64,000 nt of DNA from Weissella viridescens (GTDB taxonomy: Bacteria; Bacillota; Bacilli; Lactobacillales; Lactobacillaceae): the NCBI RefSeq assembly GCF_003862435.1, contig NZ_RHGY01000001.1, positions 390,758 to 454,757 of the forward strand, given 5' to 3'. Both the position numbers and the translations under genes were made by a program. How positions within the stretch are numbered: position 1 is the first letter of the stretch; each line of letters starts with the position of its first letter. This document shows positions 41,588 through 49,833 of this stretch, piece by piece. Under the pieces are notes generated by a model. That model ran no database searches. It was not told where the DNA came from and saw only the letters and a list, made by a program, of their open reading frames with translations.

Positions 41588-42823
41588 ATGGAAAATTCAA
41601 CAATCAAAAAATTTAATGTCAAAAAATTAACTGATGATCAAGAAAAGCAATTAACGGGAATTGAACGTTTTATCCAAACGCAATTACACGCTCATGATGG
41701 GCAACCGGCTGTAGCGGTCATTAATGGAAAAGCCGGAACAGGGAAGAGTGTCGTCTTGACCGAGCTTTTTAAACGATTACAAAATAGTGCTCGTCAAAAT
41801 GAAGGGCCTTACCAGGGGACGCACAACATTTTTACAGTGAATCATCCTGAGTTATTGAAGGTCTATCAAGAATTAGCAAGTACAGAACCAAACTTACGTA
41901 AGAAAGACTACCAACGTCCTACAAGTATTATTAATGCAGCGCATAAAAACGGTACGCAATACGATGTCATTTTAGTTGATGAAGGTCATTTGCTTCTATC
42001 TAAAAGCGAGCCTTACATTAAGTTTTATCAAGATAATCAGCTAACCGAGTTAATGAAGATTGCCAAAGTGGTCGTGATTGTCTTTGATTTTGAACAGGTC
42101 ATGCAATCAAAAGCCTATTGGAGTCACGCGCTCTTAGATGAAGTGACCGCCCATGCGAAACGCAAGGATTTTGATCTAGATTTGCAGTATCGCGTGCAAG
42201 CTAACTCGGCGATTTTGCAGTGGTTAGATGCTTTTGGTAAGGGTAGCTTGTTGCCGCTACCAGATGATCTGGGGGATTATGATTTACGTATCTTTGATCG
42301 GGCTGCCGATATGTTTGAGGTGATTAAGCAACGGAATGCGGAAGTTGGTTTATCACGGATGGTCGCAACCAGTGGTTTCAAACGTTTACCGAATGGTCAG
42401 CATGATGTTTATATGGATGACTTTGATTTACCGTGGGACGAATATGATGCGCAAAAGACGCCTTGGGCGGAACGGCCAGAATCAATTAATCAAGTGGGTT
42501 CCATTTATACGATTCAAGGGTTTGATTTGAATTATGCTGGTGTGATTCTGGGACCACCATTTGAATATGATGCACAAACCAAGCGGATGGTCGTCAATAC
42601 GGCTGATGTCACGCATCGTGAAATTTATAAAAAGACACCCAGATTGACGGATCCGGCTGAAATTGCGCAGATGCAAGCCGATGTGATGTACCACGCTGCC
42701 AGTATTTTAGTGACGCGTGGCGTGAGAGGCTTATATCTCACAGCAGCGGATGCAGACTTGCGGCAAGCATTATTAACCTTACAAACAGAGCGGGAGCAAC
42801 GAAATGCAAAAATGGATGACTGA
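41588..42823 (+). CDS. DUF2075 P-loop ATPase/helicase-like protein
   Basis: A 411-residue protein of the DUF2075 (helicase/AAA-like) family. The Walker A motif VAVINGKAGTGKSVV is near residue 47, Walker B VILVDEGHLL near 135, and a late SIYTIQGFDLNYAG segment near 310 resembles the conserved C-terminal helicase motif. Its role is unknown, but relatives are found with nucleic-acid or restriction enzymes. It lacks a ribosome site: TATAAT lies just six bases before the ATG, so the mRNA may be leaderless. It overlaps menF by 20 bases, making it the first gene of the men operon by position, though not by chemistry. Confidence 0.8.
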   Translation: MENSTIKKFNVKKLTDDQEKQLTGIERFIQTQLHAHDGQPAVAVINGKAGTGKSVVLTELFKRLQNSARQNEGPYQGTHNIFTVNHPELLKVYQELASTEPNLRKKDYQRPTSIINAAHKNGTQYDVILVDEGHLLLSKSEPYIKFYQDNQLTELMKIAKVVVIVFDFEQVMQSKAYWSHALLDEVTAHAKRKDFDLDLQYRVQANSAILQWLDAFGKGSLLPLPDDLGDYDLRIFDRAADMFEVIKQRNAEVGLSRMVATSGFKRLPNGQHDVYMDDFDLPWDEYDAQKTPWAERPESINQVGSIYTIQGFDLNYAGVILGPPFEYDAQTKRMVVNTADVTHREIYKKTPRLTDPAEIAQMQADVMYHAASILVTRGVRGLYLTAADADLRQALLTLQTEREQRNAKMDD

Positions 42824-43940
42824 GTTTAGTCAAAATGAAAATGCCGTTTATTTTGCAACGGCAGACAAAACAACACAGTTAGTTGGGTTGGGTATATCAG
42901 ATGAAATCAGTGGCTGGACCGATGAAACTATTTTAAATCAATGGGTGCAACACCAAAATTCTGCCGTGTTTGGTGGATTTAATTTTGATGCTGACCAAGC
43001 GCTAACTGGATTAATGGGTGGCTACTTTTTCGCCCCTGAACAGCTCATTGATTTAAACGCTAATTCAGAATGGACGGCATCGGTGCCGCAGGTGACCCAT
43101 TCATCTTTGCACTTAGTCGATGAGATGGATGAAACAGATTGGACAACCCGAATGCAGCCAGTCTTGACGCAAATGCAAATAGATCCGACAAAACAAAAAG
43201 TCGTACTAGGCATGCAAGCAACGTTAACTTTTGATGGTCCAATTCAAGTCGCCAATTTATTAGAAAGTCTAGTGGCCCAACAACCGGAGAGCTATCACTT
43301 TGTCTTAAAGCGTGGCACTGATGTCTTTGTTTCGGCAACGCCCGAACGGATTGTGAAATTATCAGGAAATCAATTTGAGACGGCCGCGGTGGCGGGGTCG
43401 ATTCGACGTGGTGAAGATACCGAAACGGATACGGCATTAGCAGATGCATTATGGCATGACCAAAAAAATCGGGAAGAACATCAGATTGTTGTGGATATGT
43501 TGGTGAACCAACTAGCGGATGTAAGTACGCTAACCTATGCGTCGACGCCACAAATGCTTCAGACGCCACAGATTCAGCATTTGTATACGCCGATTCAAGG
43601 ACAATTAAATAGTGAAACGGCATTGTTAGCTTTGGTTGAACGACTTCATCCGACGCCAGCGCTAGGTGGTTGGCCCAGAGATTGGGCAAAAAGTATCATT
43701 GAAGACTATGAACTGGCCCCACGCGGGCTGTTTGCAGCGCCATTAGGATATTATTTACCAAATGGTACGGGAGAATTTATTGTTGGCATTCGGTCAATGT
43801 TGGTACAAGCAGACCAAGCGCGCTTGTTTGCGGGTGCCGGAATTTTAGCTGAGTCTGATTTAGCACAAGAAGCACAAGAAATTCAATTAAAGATGACGCC
43901 AATGCGTCAGTTATTAGAGGATCAAACAGATGCAAAGTGA
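42804..43940 (+). CDS. menF: Isochorismate synthase (MenF)
   Basis: A 378-residue chorismate-utilising enzyme that makes isochorismate, the first step towards menaquinone. The conserved C-terminal half includes TAAVAGSIRRGEDT near residue 195, REEHQIVVDMLVN near 225, PTPALGGWPRD near 285, FIVGIRSMLV near 328, and the FAGAGILAESDLAQE end. It is somewhat shorter than E. coli MenF at the N-terminus. GAGCGGGAG precedes it and it overlaps the DUF2075 gene and menD, so translation is coupled along the operon. Confidence 0.92.
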   Translation: MQKWMTEFSQNENAVYFATADKTTQLVGLGISDEISGWTDETILNQWVQHQNSAVFGGFNFDADQALTGLMGGYFFAPEQLIDLNANSEWTASVPQVTHSSLHLVDEMDETDWTTRMQPVLTQMQIDPTKQKVVLGMQATLTFDGPIQVANLLESLVAQQPESYHFVLKRGTDVFVSATPERIVKLSGNQFETAAVAGSIRRGEDTETDTALADALWHDQKNREEHQIVVDMLVNQLADVSTLTYASTPQMLQTPQIQHLYTPIQGQLNSETALLALVERLHPTPALGGWPRDWAKSIIEDYELAPRGLFAAPLGYYLPNGTGEFIVGIRSMLVQADQARLFAGAGILAESDLAQEAQEIQLKMTPMRQLLEDQTDAK

Positions 43941-45609
43941 TTTAACAATCAATCTAAAACATTTTATACAAAGTTTATATGCACAAGGGGTTCGGCATGT
44001 AGTGATTTCACCAGGGTCGCGCACAACCCCCGTGGCTTTATTGTGGGCAGAGTTTGCCGCAACGGTGCAACCTGATATGCAATTACACATTGCGGTTGAT
44101 GAACGGGACGCTGGTTTTTTAGGGCTTGGTCTGGCTAAGACGCAACAGATGCCGGTAGCGTTGTTGGCAACTTCTGGAACAGCGACGGTGAACTATGCGC
44201 CCGCGATTGCGGAAGCAGCAGTTTCCCATGTGCCACTGATTGCCGTGACGACCGATCGACCTGAAGAATTACAAGGGATAGGGGCGCCGCAAACGCTTGA
44301 TCAACAAGCGTTGTTTGGCACGCATGTCAAAAAAGCCCTTGCGGTGACGATGCAATCAACGACCCCGGACACCACAGAATATATTGATTATGCGATTCAG
44401 GATGCGGTGCATGTGGCAACGCAACAACCGGCCGGACCCATTCAATTGAATTTACCCTTACGAAAACCTTTGATGCCAGACCTCAATCAATCCTGGCCGG
44501 TGGTTGAACCAATTATTTATGCGGATTCGACAACACAACTCGAATTGCCAGCAACCTTGCTAGCCCAATTGGCTGAAAAGGTGATGTTTCTGGCCGGACC
44601 AGCTGAAACAGTTGATTACCAACAACAGCTTCAAGCAGTAGCGGAACGTCATGCGATTCCGGTGTTAGCTGATGTGTTAGGCCAAATTCGCCCAGGTGCG
44701 AATGATATTGGTGGGATTGATGCGTTGATTGAAAGTGATGCGATTGCAACCTTGCCCAAACCGCGCGCAATCGTTCGTTTTGGTGGGACGCCCGTATCAG
44801 CGAAAGTGTTACAATGGCTAAAAGCGGAGCAAATTCCAGTCGTACAAGTGGGTGAAAACTTTGTCGGACGTGACCATAGTCGTGTCACCCGTTATCAATT
44901 AGATGTTGGAGAAACGCCCTTTTTGAATGCTTTTGATCAGACGATTGCGCCACAACCAGCAGCATTCTTGCAAGAATGGCAATCCAGTCAAGGTGTGATT
45001 AAACAGGCGATTGATAACCAACCATTGAGTGACATTGGTGTTGTGAAGACGATGGCTGCTTTGCCAGCTGAGACGCAGTTATTCATTGCAAACTCAATGG
45101 CAATTCGCGACTATGACAATTATTGGTTACCTGAGCGTCCGGTTACAGCTTGGGCGAACCGTGGCGCCAACGGAATTGATGGGACAATCGCTACCGCAGT
45201 TGGGATGGCACAAGGTCATGCCAATAACTGGTTGGCGATTGGCGACTTAGCCTTGTTCCATGATATGAACGGCTTGATGTTAGCGAAGCAAGCCCAAGTT
45301 AACCTGAATGTCTTAGTGATTAATAATGATGGTGGTGGCATCTTCTCGTTTTTGCCACAAGCAAAGGCTGAAGATTATTTTGAAACCCTCTTTGGGACAC
45401 CACAAGCACTGTCTGTTGAAAAGATTGCAGCACTATACGATGCACCGTATACGCGAATCACGGATCTAGCTGATCTAGCTGAATTGGTCGCAACGCCCGC
45501 TGATGGGTTACGCTTGATTGAAGTTGTCACGGATCGCGCCGAGAATGTCGCGCAACACCAGGCGGTGCTGGCTGACTTAGTGGGAGGCTCATCTGATGCC
45601 GACGATTGA
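43930..45609 (+). CDS. menD: SEPHCHC synthase (MenD)
   Basis: A 559-residue thiamine diphosphate enzyme. It joins 2-oxoglutarate and isochorismate to form SEPHCHC. The N-terminal pyrimidine-binding region has VISPGSRTTPVAL near residue 25 and DERDAGFLGLG near 57, with Glu58-type activation in the family. The C-terminal part has MAIRDYDNYW near 395, GANGIDGTIATAVG near 413 and INNDGGGIFSFLPQ near 455, binding the diphosphate and Mg2+. It overlaps menF by 11 bases and menH by 14. Confidence 0.95.
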   Translation: MQSDLTINLKHFIQSLYAQGVRHVVISPGSRTTPVALLWAEFAATVQPDMQLHIAVDERDAGFLGLGLAKTQQMPVALLATSGTATVNYAPAIAEAAVSHVPLIAVTTDRPEELQGIGAPQTLDQQALFGTHVKKALAVTMQSTTPDTTEYIDYAIQDAVHVATQQPAGPIQLNLPLRKPLMPDLNQSWPVVEPIIYADSTTQLELPATLLAQLAEKVMFLAGPAETVDYQQQLQAVAERHAIPVLADVLGQIRPGANDIGGIDALIESDAIATLPKPRAIVRFGGTPVSAKVLQWLKAEQIPVVQVGENFVGRDHSRVTRYQLDVGETPFLNAFDQTIAPQPAAFLQEWQSSQGVIKQAIDNQPLSDIGVVKTMAALPAETQLFIANSMAIRDYDNYWLPERPVTAWANRGANGIDGTIATAVGMAQGHANNWLAIGDLALFHDMNGLMLAKQAQVNLNVLVINNDGGGIFSFLPQAKAEDYFETLFGTPQALSVEKIAALYDAPYTRITDLADLAELVATPADGLRLIEVVTDRAENVAQHQAVLADLVGGSSDADD

Positions 45610-46390
45610 AGTTAATGGTTATCCGTATGCCTACACGTGCGAGGGAGCTGGAGCGCCAACATGGGTCTTTTTGCACGGCTTTCTTGGGAGTCAGGCGGAC
45701 TTCGCTTCAATTAAGCCGCAGGGCACACGAATCTACTTAGATTTGCTTGGCTTGGGTGTCGACAAACCAACCGTGTCTGATCCGCATCGGTTTGCGGCGG
45801 CAACGCAGGTTGCTGAATTACACCAGTTCCTGGCTTCCCTTAATTTAAAAGAAATCAGGTTGGTTGGGTATTCGATGGGCGCACGTTTGGCCCTGGCTTA
45901 TGCTTTGATGTATCCGGAGGATTTGGCGCAGGTCATTTTGGAAAGTGGAACCCCTGGATTGGTGGAACCCCAGGACCGGCAAGATCGGCAAACGGCTGAT
46001 GCAGCTAAGGCGGAACGGATTGAAACTGCAGGTATGCCCGCGTTTATTGCGGAGTGGGAACAGTTGCCAATGTTTGCTAGTCAGCAGGAATTGCCAATAG
46101 CGCAACAACAGTTTATGCATCAGCAACGGGTGCAGCAAAATCCGGCTAATGTAGCAGCCTCTTTGCGCGAATTTGGGACAGGGCAAATGCCGAATTATTG
46201 GCCTGATTTAGTGACGCTACAAGTGCCAGTTACGCTAATTAATGGGGCGTTAGATAAGAAGTTTTTAGGCATTGCGGAACGGATGCAAAAGCAACTCGAA
46301 CAAAGCCAGCAATTCGTCGTACCGAGTGTCGGGCATAACGTTCATTTTGAGGCGCCGGAGCAGTATACAGCGATCTTAGCGCAGCTCTAG
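45596..46390 (+). CDS. menH: SHCHC synthase (MenH), alpha/beta hydrolase
   Basis: A 264-residue alpha/beta hydrolase. It removes pyruvate from the MenD product, giving SHCHC. The sequence FLHGFLGSQADF near residue 25 forms the oxyanion site, RLVGYSMGARLALAYAL near 84 has the nucleophilic Ser, and PSVGHNVHFEAPEQY near 245 the catalytic His. Its start lies within menD. Two tRNA genes and a small gene stand between it and the next pathway gene, menC. Confidence 0.92.
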   Translation: MPTIEVNGYPYAYTCEGAGAPTWVFLHGFLGSQADFASIKPQGTRIYLDLLGLGVDKPTVSDPHRFAAATQVAELHQFLASLNLKEIRLVGYSMGARLALAYALMYPEDLAQVILESGTPGLVEPQDRQDRQTADAAKAERIETAGMPAFIAEWEQLPMFASQQELPIAQQQFMHQQRVQQNPANVAASLREFGTGQMPNYWPDLVTLQVPVTLINGALDKKFLGIAERMQKQLEQSQQFVVPSVGHNVHFEAPEQYTAILAQL

Positions 46391-46422
46391 CACGACAACT
46401 ATACAAATAAATTGAATTCATG

Positions 46423-46428
46423 TATAAT
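46423..46428 (+). promoter_or_regulatory. -10 box for the tRNA pair
   Basis: TATAAT (46423-46428), 29 bases before the first tRNA. The -35 (ATACAA near 46400) is poor. Confidence 0.5.
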
Positions 46429-46457
46429 CAAATGTGGTCTTTTTAACAGACGCATTT

Positions 46458-46530
46458 GTCTCCATAGCTCAGTTGGTAGAGCAAGGGACTTTTAATCCTT
46501 GGGTCCACGGTTCGAGTCCGTGTGGGGACA
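46458..46530 (+). tRNA. tRNA-Lys (anticodon TTT)
   Basis: A 73-nt cloverleaf: acceptor GTCTCCA pairs with TGGGGAC, D-arm AGCTCAGTTGGTAGAGC, anticodon loop with TTT flanked by GGGAC and CC, T-arm with GGTTCGAGTCC, discriminator A. The CCA end is not encoded. Confidence 0.97.
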
Positions 46531-46565
46531 TTGTTTAATCACACGATTAAATGTATTGCTGTTCG

Positions 46566-46639
46566 GTTCCTTTAGCTCAGTTGGTTAGAGCAGACGGCTC
46601 ATAACCGTCCGGTCGTCGGTTCGAGTCCGACAGGGAACA
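46566..46639 (+). tRNA. tRNA-Met (anticodon CAT)
   Basis: A 74-nt cloverleaf: acceptor GTTCCTT pairs with AGGGAAC, the D-arm has TTGGTTAGAGC, the anticodon loop is CTCATAA, and the T-arm has GGTTCGAGTCC. The T54 GTTCGA loop and acceptor pairing at position 1 fit elongator Met; a tRNA-Ile with modified CAT anticodon (tilS substrate) cannot be fully excluded. Confidence 0.93.
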
Positions 46640-46656
46640 TCATCGGTCAAAATTTA

Positions 46657-46696
46657 AAACCGTTGTTTAGCTTTACGAGGCCAAACGACGGTTTTT
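46657..46696 (+). terminator. Terminator after the tRNA pair
   Basis: AACCGT...GTTT pairs with AAAC...ACGGTT, one bulge, then T residues. Confidence 0.8.
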
Positions 46697-46775
46697 ATAT
46701 GAAATAGACTGTTTAAATAAAGTATGGAAAGGCTGGTCAGTTGAGCAGGCCTCAATTGTGCCAGATAGGAGACTC

Positions 46776-46988
46776 ATGAAACAAAAAATTGACGTCGTAT
46801 TACCAATTGTCGTGTTAGTTTTGATTGTGGCTTCAATGATTTACCCAAAACCTTGGTTAATGATTCTGTCAACAGTCGCGTTGTCTGGTTACCTTTTGTA
46901 TGATTGGTACCAAACACGTAATAAATGGATGCTGATTGCAGCCATCGCCTTTGTCGGCATGCTGATTTTGCGACTCTGGTTGAACTAA
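46776..46988 (+). CDS. Small membrane protein, 70 residues
   Basis: Not recognised. Three hydrophobic segments (residues about 5-22, 25-42 and 50-68) separated by short basic loops (YDWYQTRNKW) fill nearly the whole chain. AGGAGA precedes the ATG at 46776, so the earlier ATG at 46758 is not needed. It sits between the tRNA pair and menC, with its own terminator after it, and need not have anything to do with menaquinone. Confidence 0.65.
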   Translation: MKQKIDVVLPIVVLVLIVASMIYPKPWLMILSTVALSGYLLYDWYQTRNKWMLIAAIAFVGMLILRLWLN

Positions 46989-46996
46989 TTGAAATG

Positions 46997-47024
46997 AAAG
47001 CACCTGCCGCTCAGGTGCTTTTTT
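46997..47024 (+). terminator. Terminator after the small membrane gene
   Basis: AAAGCACCTG pairs with CAGGTGCTTT over CCGCT, followed by T residues. Confidence 0.9.
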
Positions 47025-47041
47025 GCTAGAAGGAGGTTGCT

Positions 47042-48157
47042 ATGCAAATTGCGCAAATTCGTGCGATACCATTCGCGTTACCATTGAAACAAGCGTTTAA
47101 AACGGCCCATGATACCACGCAGTTACGAGAATTAACGTTGCTTGAGGTGACGCTAAGCAATGGGTGCGTCGGCTATGGTGAAATTCAAAGTTTCATGAAC
47201 ACCGCTTACGCGCCAGAAACGCAGGTGGACTCACGAGAAATGCTTGCTGAAGTGGCAAGTGGTTTGAAAAACTTCGATTGGCAACACCCCAGCGCCATTG
47301 CAACCTATTTAGCTGAACGGACGTCATTGACGTTTGTGCGTGCGGCGATAGAAATGGCATGTTGGGATGCTTATGGTAAAACGATTGGTACGTCATTAGC
47401 AGCGATGTTAGGCGCCCAGCGTCAATCCGTCCCAGTTGGTAAAGCGGTTGGCATTCAGGATGATGCAGCGGCCACGATTGCTGAAATTGAGCGGCTTGCA
47501 AAAACAGGGTATCAACGGGCAAAATTAAAATTAACGGATCCGGAGCAACTACTGGACTTAAGTGGATTACAGCAACGCTATCCACAATTGGTCTTTTCCA
47601 TTGATTTTAACAATGCATTACCGGACACTGATGCGAGCTATCAGATGTTGCAGCGATTGAAAAATAGTGGGATTACATTGGTAGAAGAGCCATTGAAAGG
47701 TTCCCCTTGGCAACGCTATGCCGCAATGTTGACGTCGGGACTAGTCCCCAAAATTAGCTTAGATGAATCGATTAATGGTGTTGCAGATATCGAACTGGCG
47801 TTGCAACAGCATGTAGCAAATGCTTTTACACTCAAACAAGGTAAATTAGGTGGGATTACCGCCACGCAAACGGCAATTGAACGGATTAATCAGGCCGGAC
47901 AATTACCTTGGATTGGAGGGATGCTCAGCTCAGGCTTAGGTCGCTTTGTGGATGTGAGTCTCGCTGCGACCTTATCGGATCCCATTTTTCCAGCGGATAT
48001 TGCGACGACCCAAGATGGTGTCATTAAAGACATTATTAATGAACCAATTGTGTTACATGATGGCCAGGTTGAAGTGCCACAGGCGCCAGGCATCGGTGTG
48101 ACGTTGAATTGGAACGCTATTCGCCAAATGCAAGTGGAACCAGAACAAATCTATTAA
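47042..48157 (+). CDS. menC: o-Succinylbenzoate synthase (MenC)
   Basis: A 371-residue enolase-superfamily enzyme that dehydrates SHCHC to o-succinylbenzoate. AKLKL near residue 160 gives the KxK catalytic lysine, followed by metal ligands at SIDFNNA (Asp), VEEPL (Glu) and SLDES (Asp), and KQGKLGG near 262 holds the second lysine. Such enzymes are often misnamed N-acylamino acid racemase; the linked menF-menD-menH genes support MenC. AGAAGGAGG precedes it. menE, menB and menA must be elsewhere if the pathway is complete. Confidence 0.88.
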   Translation: MQIAQIRAIPFALPLKQAFKTAHDTTQLRELTLLEVTLSNGCVGYGEIQSFMNTAYAPETQVDSREMLAEVASGLKNFDWQHPSAIATYLAERTSLTFVRAAIEMACWDAYGKTIGTSLAAMLGAQRQSVPVGKAVGIQDDAAATIAEIERLAKTGYQRAKLKLTDPEQLLDLSGLQQRYPQLVFSIDFNNALPDTDASYQMLQRLKNSGITLVEEPLKGSPWQRYAAMLTSGLVPKISLDESINGVADIELALQQHVANAFTLKQGKLGGITATQTAIERINQAGQLPWIGGMLSSGLGRFVDVSLAATLSDPIFPADIATTQDGVIKDIINEPIVLHDGQVEVPQAPGIGVTLNWNAIRQMQVEPEQIY

Positions 48158-48175
48158 AACCAATTGATGGAAGTT

Positions 48176-48184
48176 TGGTATAAT
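48176..48184 (+). promoter_or_regulatory. Extended -10 promoter of the peptidase gene
   Basis: TGG-TATAAT; no clear -35. The chosen start codon is 34 bases downstream of the box. Confidence 0.55.
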
Positions 48185-48217
48185 CAAAACAAACACATAC
48201 GAAGATGGAGGCGGGTT

Positions 48218-49306
48218 ATGGAAACGAGAATTGCAAATGTACGCAAGGTATTTGAACCCTTAAAAGTTGATGGGATTTTAGTAACGAATGGTTACAACAT
48301 GGAATATCTGACTGGGTTTACGGGTGGCATGGGTGATGGACTCGTCCTCGTCGGAAAAGACAAGATTGCTTTGATTACCGATGATCGCTATGAAGATGAA
48401 TATCGTGAAAAGTTAGCCGATACGTCAATTGAATTATTGGTCACACGTAACTACTGGGGTGTTGCCATGGCAGCAGCTAAGCGTTTCAAGATTGAACGCC
48501 TTGGCTTTGAGGACTCAATCATGTTTAGAGATTTCGATTACTTAGATGAAAACTTTGATGGCGTGGATATCGTGCCGATTCCATCATTATTTGAAACAAT
48601 CCGTGAAGTTAAAGAACCCGATGAAATTATTCGAATTCGTCGTGCGGCGGAAGTGGCAGTGGCAGGATTTAATGCCTTTTTGCCCCAACTTCATGTGGGG
48701 ATGACTGAGCGTGAAGTCGCCAATCTATTGGATCGTGTGATGAAAGAAAATGGGGCAGATAAGCCTTCATTTGATACGATTGTCGCTTCGGGAGCTCGAG
48801 CTGCCTTACCACATGGAACCTATACTGATAAGGTCATTGAAGCTGGTGAGTTGGTAACGATTGACTTTGGTTACTATGTCGATGGGTATACATCAGATGT
48901 CACACGAACGATTGCCTTTGGTCAACCAGATGATGAGATGGTTAAGGTCTATGAAACCGTCAAGACGGCACATGATGCGGCGATTGATGCTTTACAAATC
49001 GGACGTCCAGTCAGTGAAGTTGATCAAGCTGCTCGTTCAGTGATTGATGCAGCTGGTTATGCTGATAACTTCACGCACTCAACCGGGCATGGCATTGGGC
49101 TTGATATCCATGAAGGACCTATTTTATCGAAGCTAGCCGATGCCAGTGATACCGTACGTGATGATATGGTTTTGACGATTGAACCAGGTATCTACCTTTC
49201 AAATGTTGGGGGAGTCCGCATTGAAGATGATATTTTGATTCAAACGGTTGGTAATGAGAATTTGACGCAAGGTATTTCAACTGACTTGATTGTGATTGAT
49301 AAGTAA
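48218..49306 (+). CDS. M24-family Xaa-Pro peptidase
   Basis: A 362-residue metallopeptidase of the PepP/PepQ type, splitting the bond after an N-terminal Xaa before Pro. It has a creatinase-type N-terminal domain (residues 1-125) and a pita-bread catalytic domain. Metal ligands are seen in TIDFGYYVDGYTSDVTRTI (two Asp) near 225-240, STGHGIGLDIHEGP (His) near 290, LTIEPGIYLS (Glu) near 325 and GGVRIEDDI (Glu) near 338. The start at 48218 has TGGAGG upstream. A GTG/ATG ORF extension to 48164 overlaps the promoter. Confidence 0.93.
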   Translation: METRIANVRKVFEPLKVDGILVTNGYNMEYLTGFTGGMGDGLVLVGKDKIALITDDRYEDEYREKLADTSIELLVTRNYWGVAMAAAKRFKIERLGFEDSIMFRDFDYLDENFDGVDIVPIPSLFETIREVKEPDEIIRIRRAAEVAVAGFNAFLPQLHVGMTEREVANLLDRVMKENGADKPSFDTIVASGARAALPHGTYTDKVIEAGELVTIDFGYYVDGYTSDVTRTIAFGQPDDEMVKVYETVKTAHDAAIDALQIGRPVSEVDQAARSVIDAAGYADNFTHSTGHGIGLDIHEGPILSKLADASDTVRDDMVLTIEPGIYLSNVGGVRIEDDILIQTVGNENLTQGISTDLIVIDK

Positions 49307-49307
49307 T

Positions 49308-49760
49308 ATGGCATTAAAGTACTTTGAATATTATCGGGGAAACTTGGCAGACGGCTTTGAGACGATTGCCGGCAAGCAGAAGGGTGATCATGCTTTTATC
49401 GTGACCCGCCACAATGATGACCACCTCCCCCAATTAAATATTGCGGATGATAGTGTAGATTTTTCACGGAAACGGCAACAAATCATTCAACATGATTTCA
49501 AATTACGTCGTTTTGAAAATGATTGGCAGGATGTTGGGTTTCAATGGGCGAACATCGAACGTCGCTTAGCTGAACTTACAGCAGACTGGCAAACCGAATA
49601 TCGCCAAATTAAAGCGGGCCCAACTGATGAATGGGGCTTACGCACTTATGATGATGCGACCCAAGTTGAAAAACGCTTCGTTGGAGCAAATGCATATCCA
49701 GAAAATTTTACGACATTTGTTAATTGGTTAACGGGATTTTCGCAAGGCAAAATAAGATGA
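49308..49760 (+). CDS. Hypothetical 150-residue protein
   Basis: Not recognised. A soluble, charged protein with aromatic-rich stretches (FEYYRGNLADGFETI, FRWAN-like FQWANIERRLAEL) and a C-terminal FTTFVNWLTGFSQG. Its ATG is one base after the peptidase stop, without a real ribosome site, so it is most likely translated by re-initiation behind the peptidase gene. Position gives the only hint of function. Confidence 0.65.
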   Translation: MALKYFEYYRGNLADGFETIAGKQKGDHAFIVTRHNDDHLPQLNIADDSVDFSRKRQQIIQHDFKLRRFENDWQDVGFQWANIERRLAELTADWQTEYRQIKAGPTDEWGLRTYDDATQVEKRFVGANAYPENFTTFVNWLTGFSQGKIR

Positions 49761-49833
49761 TAGTGTGCTTAAGCGGGGACAGTAATGACCCGCTTTTTGC
49801 GTATAAAAGATAGAACAGAGATGAGGCATCGTG

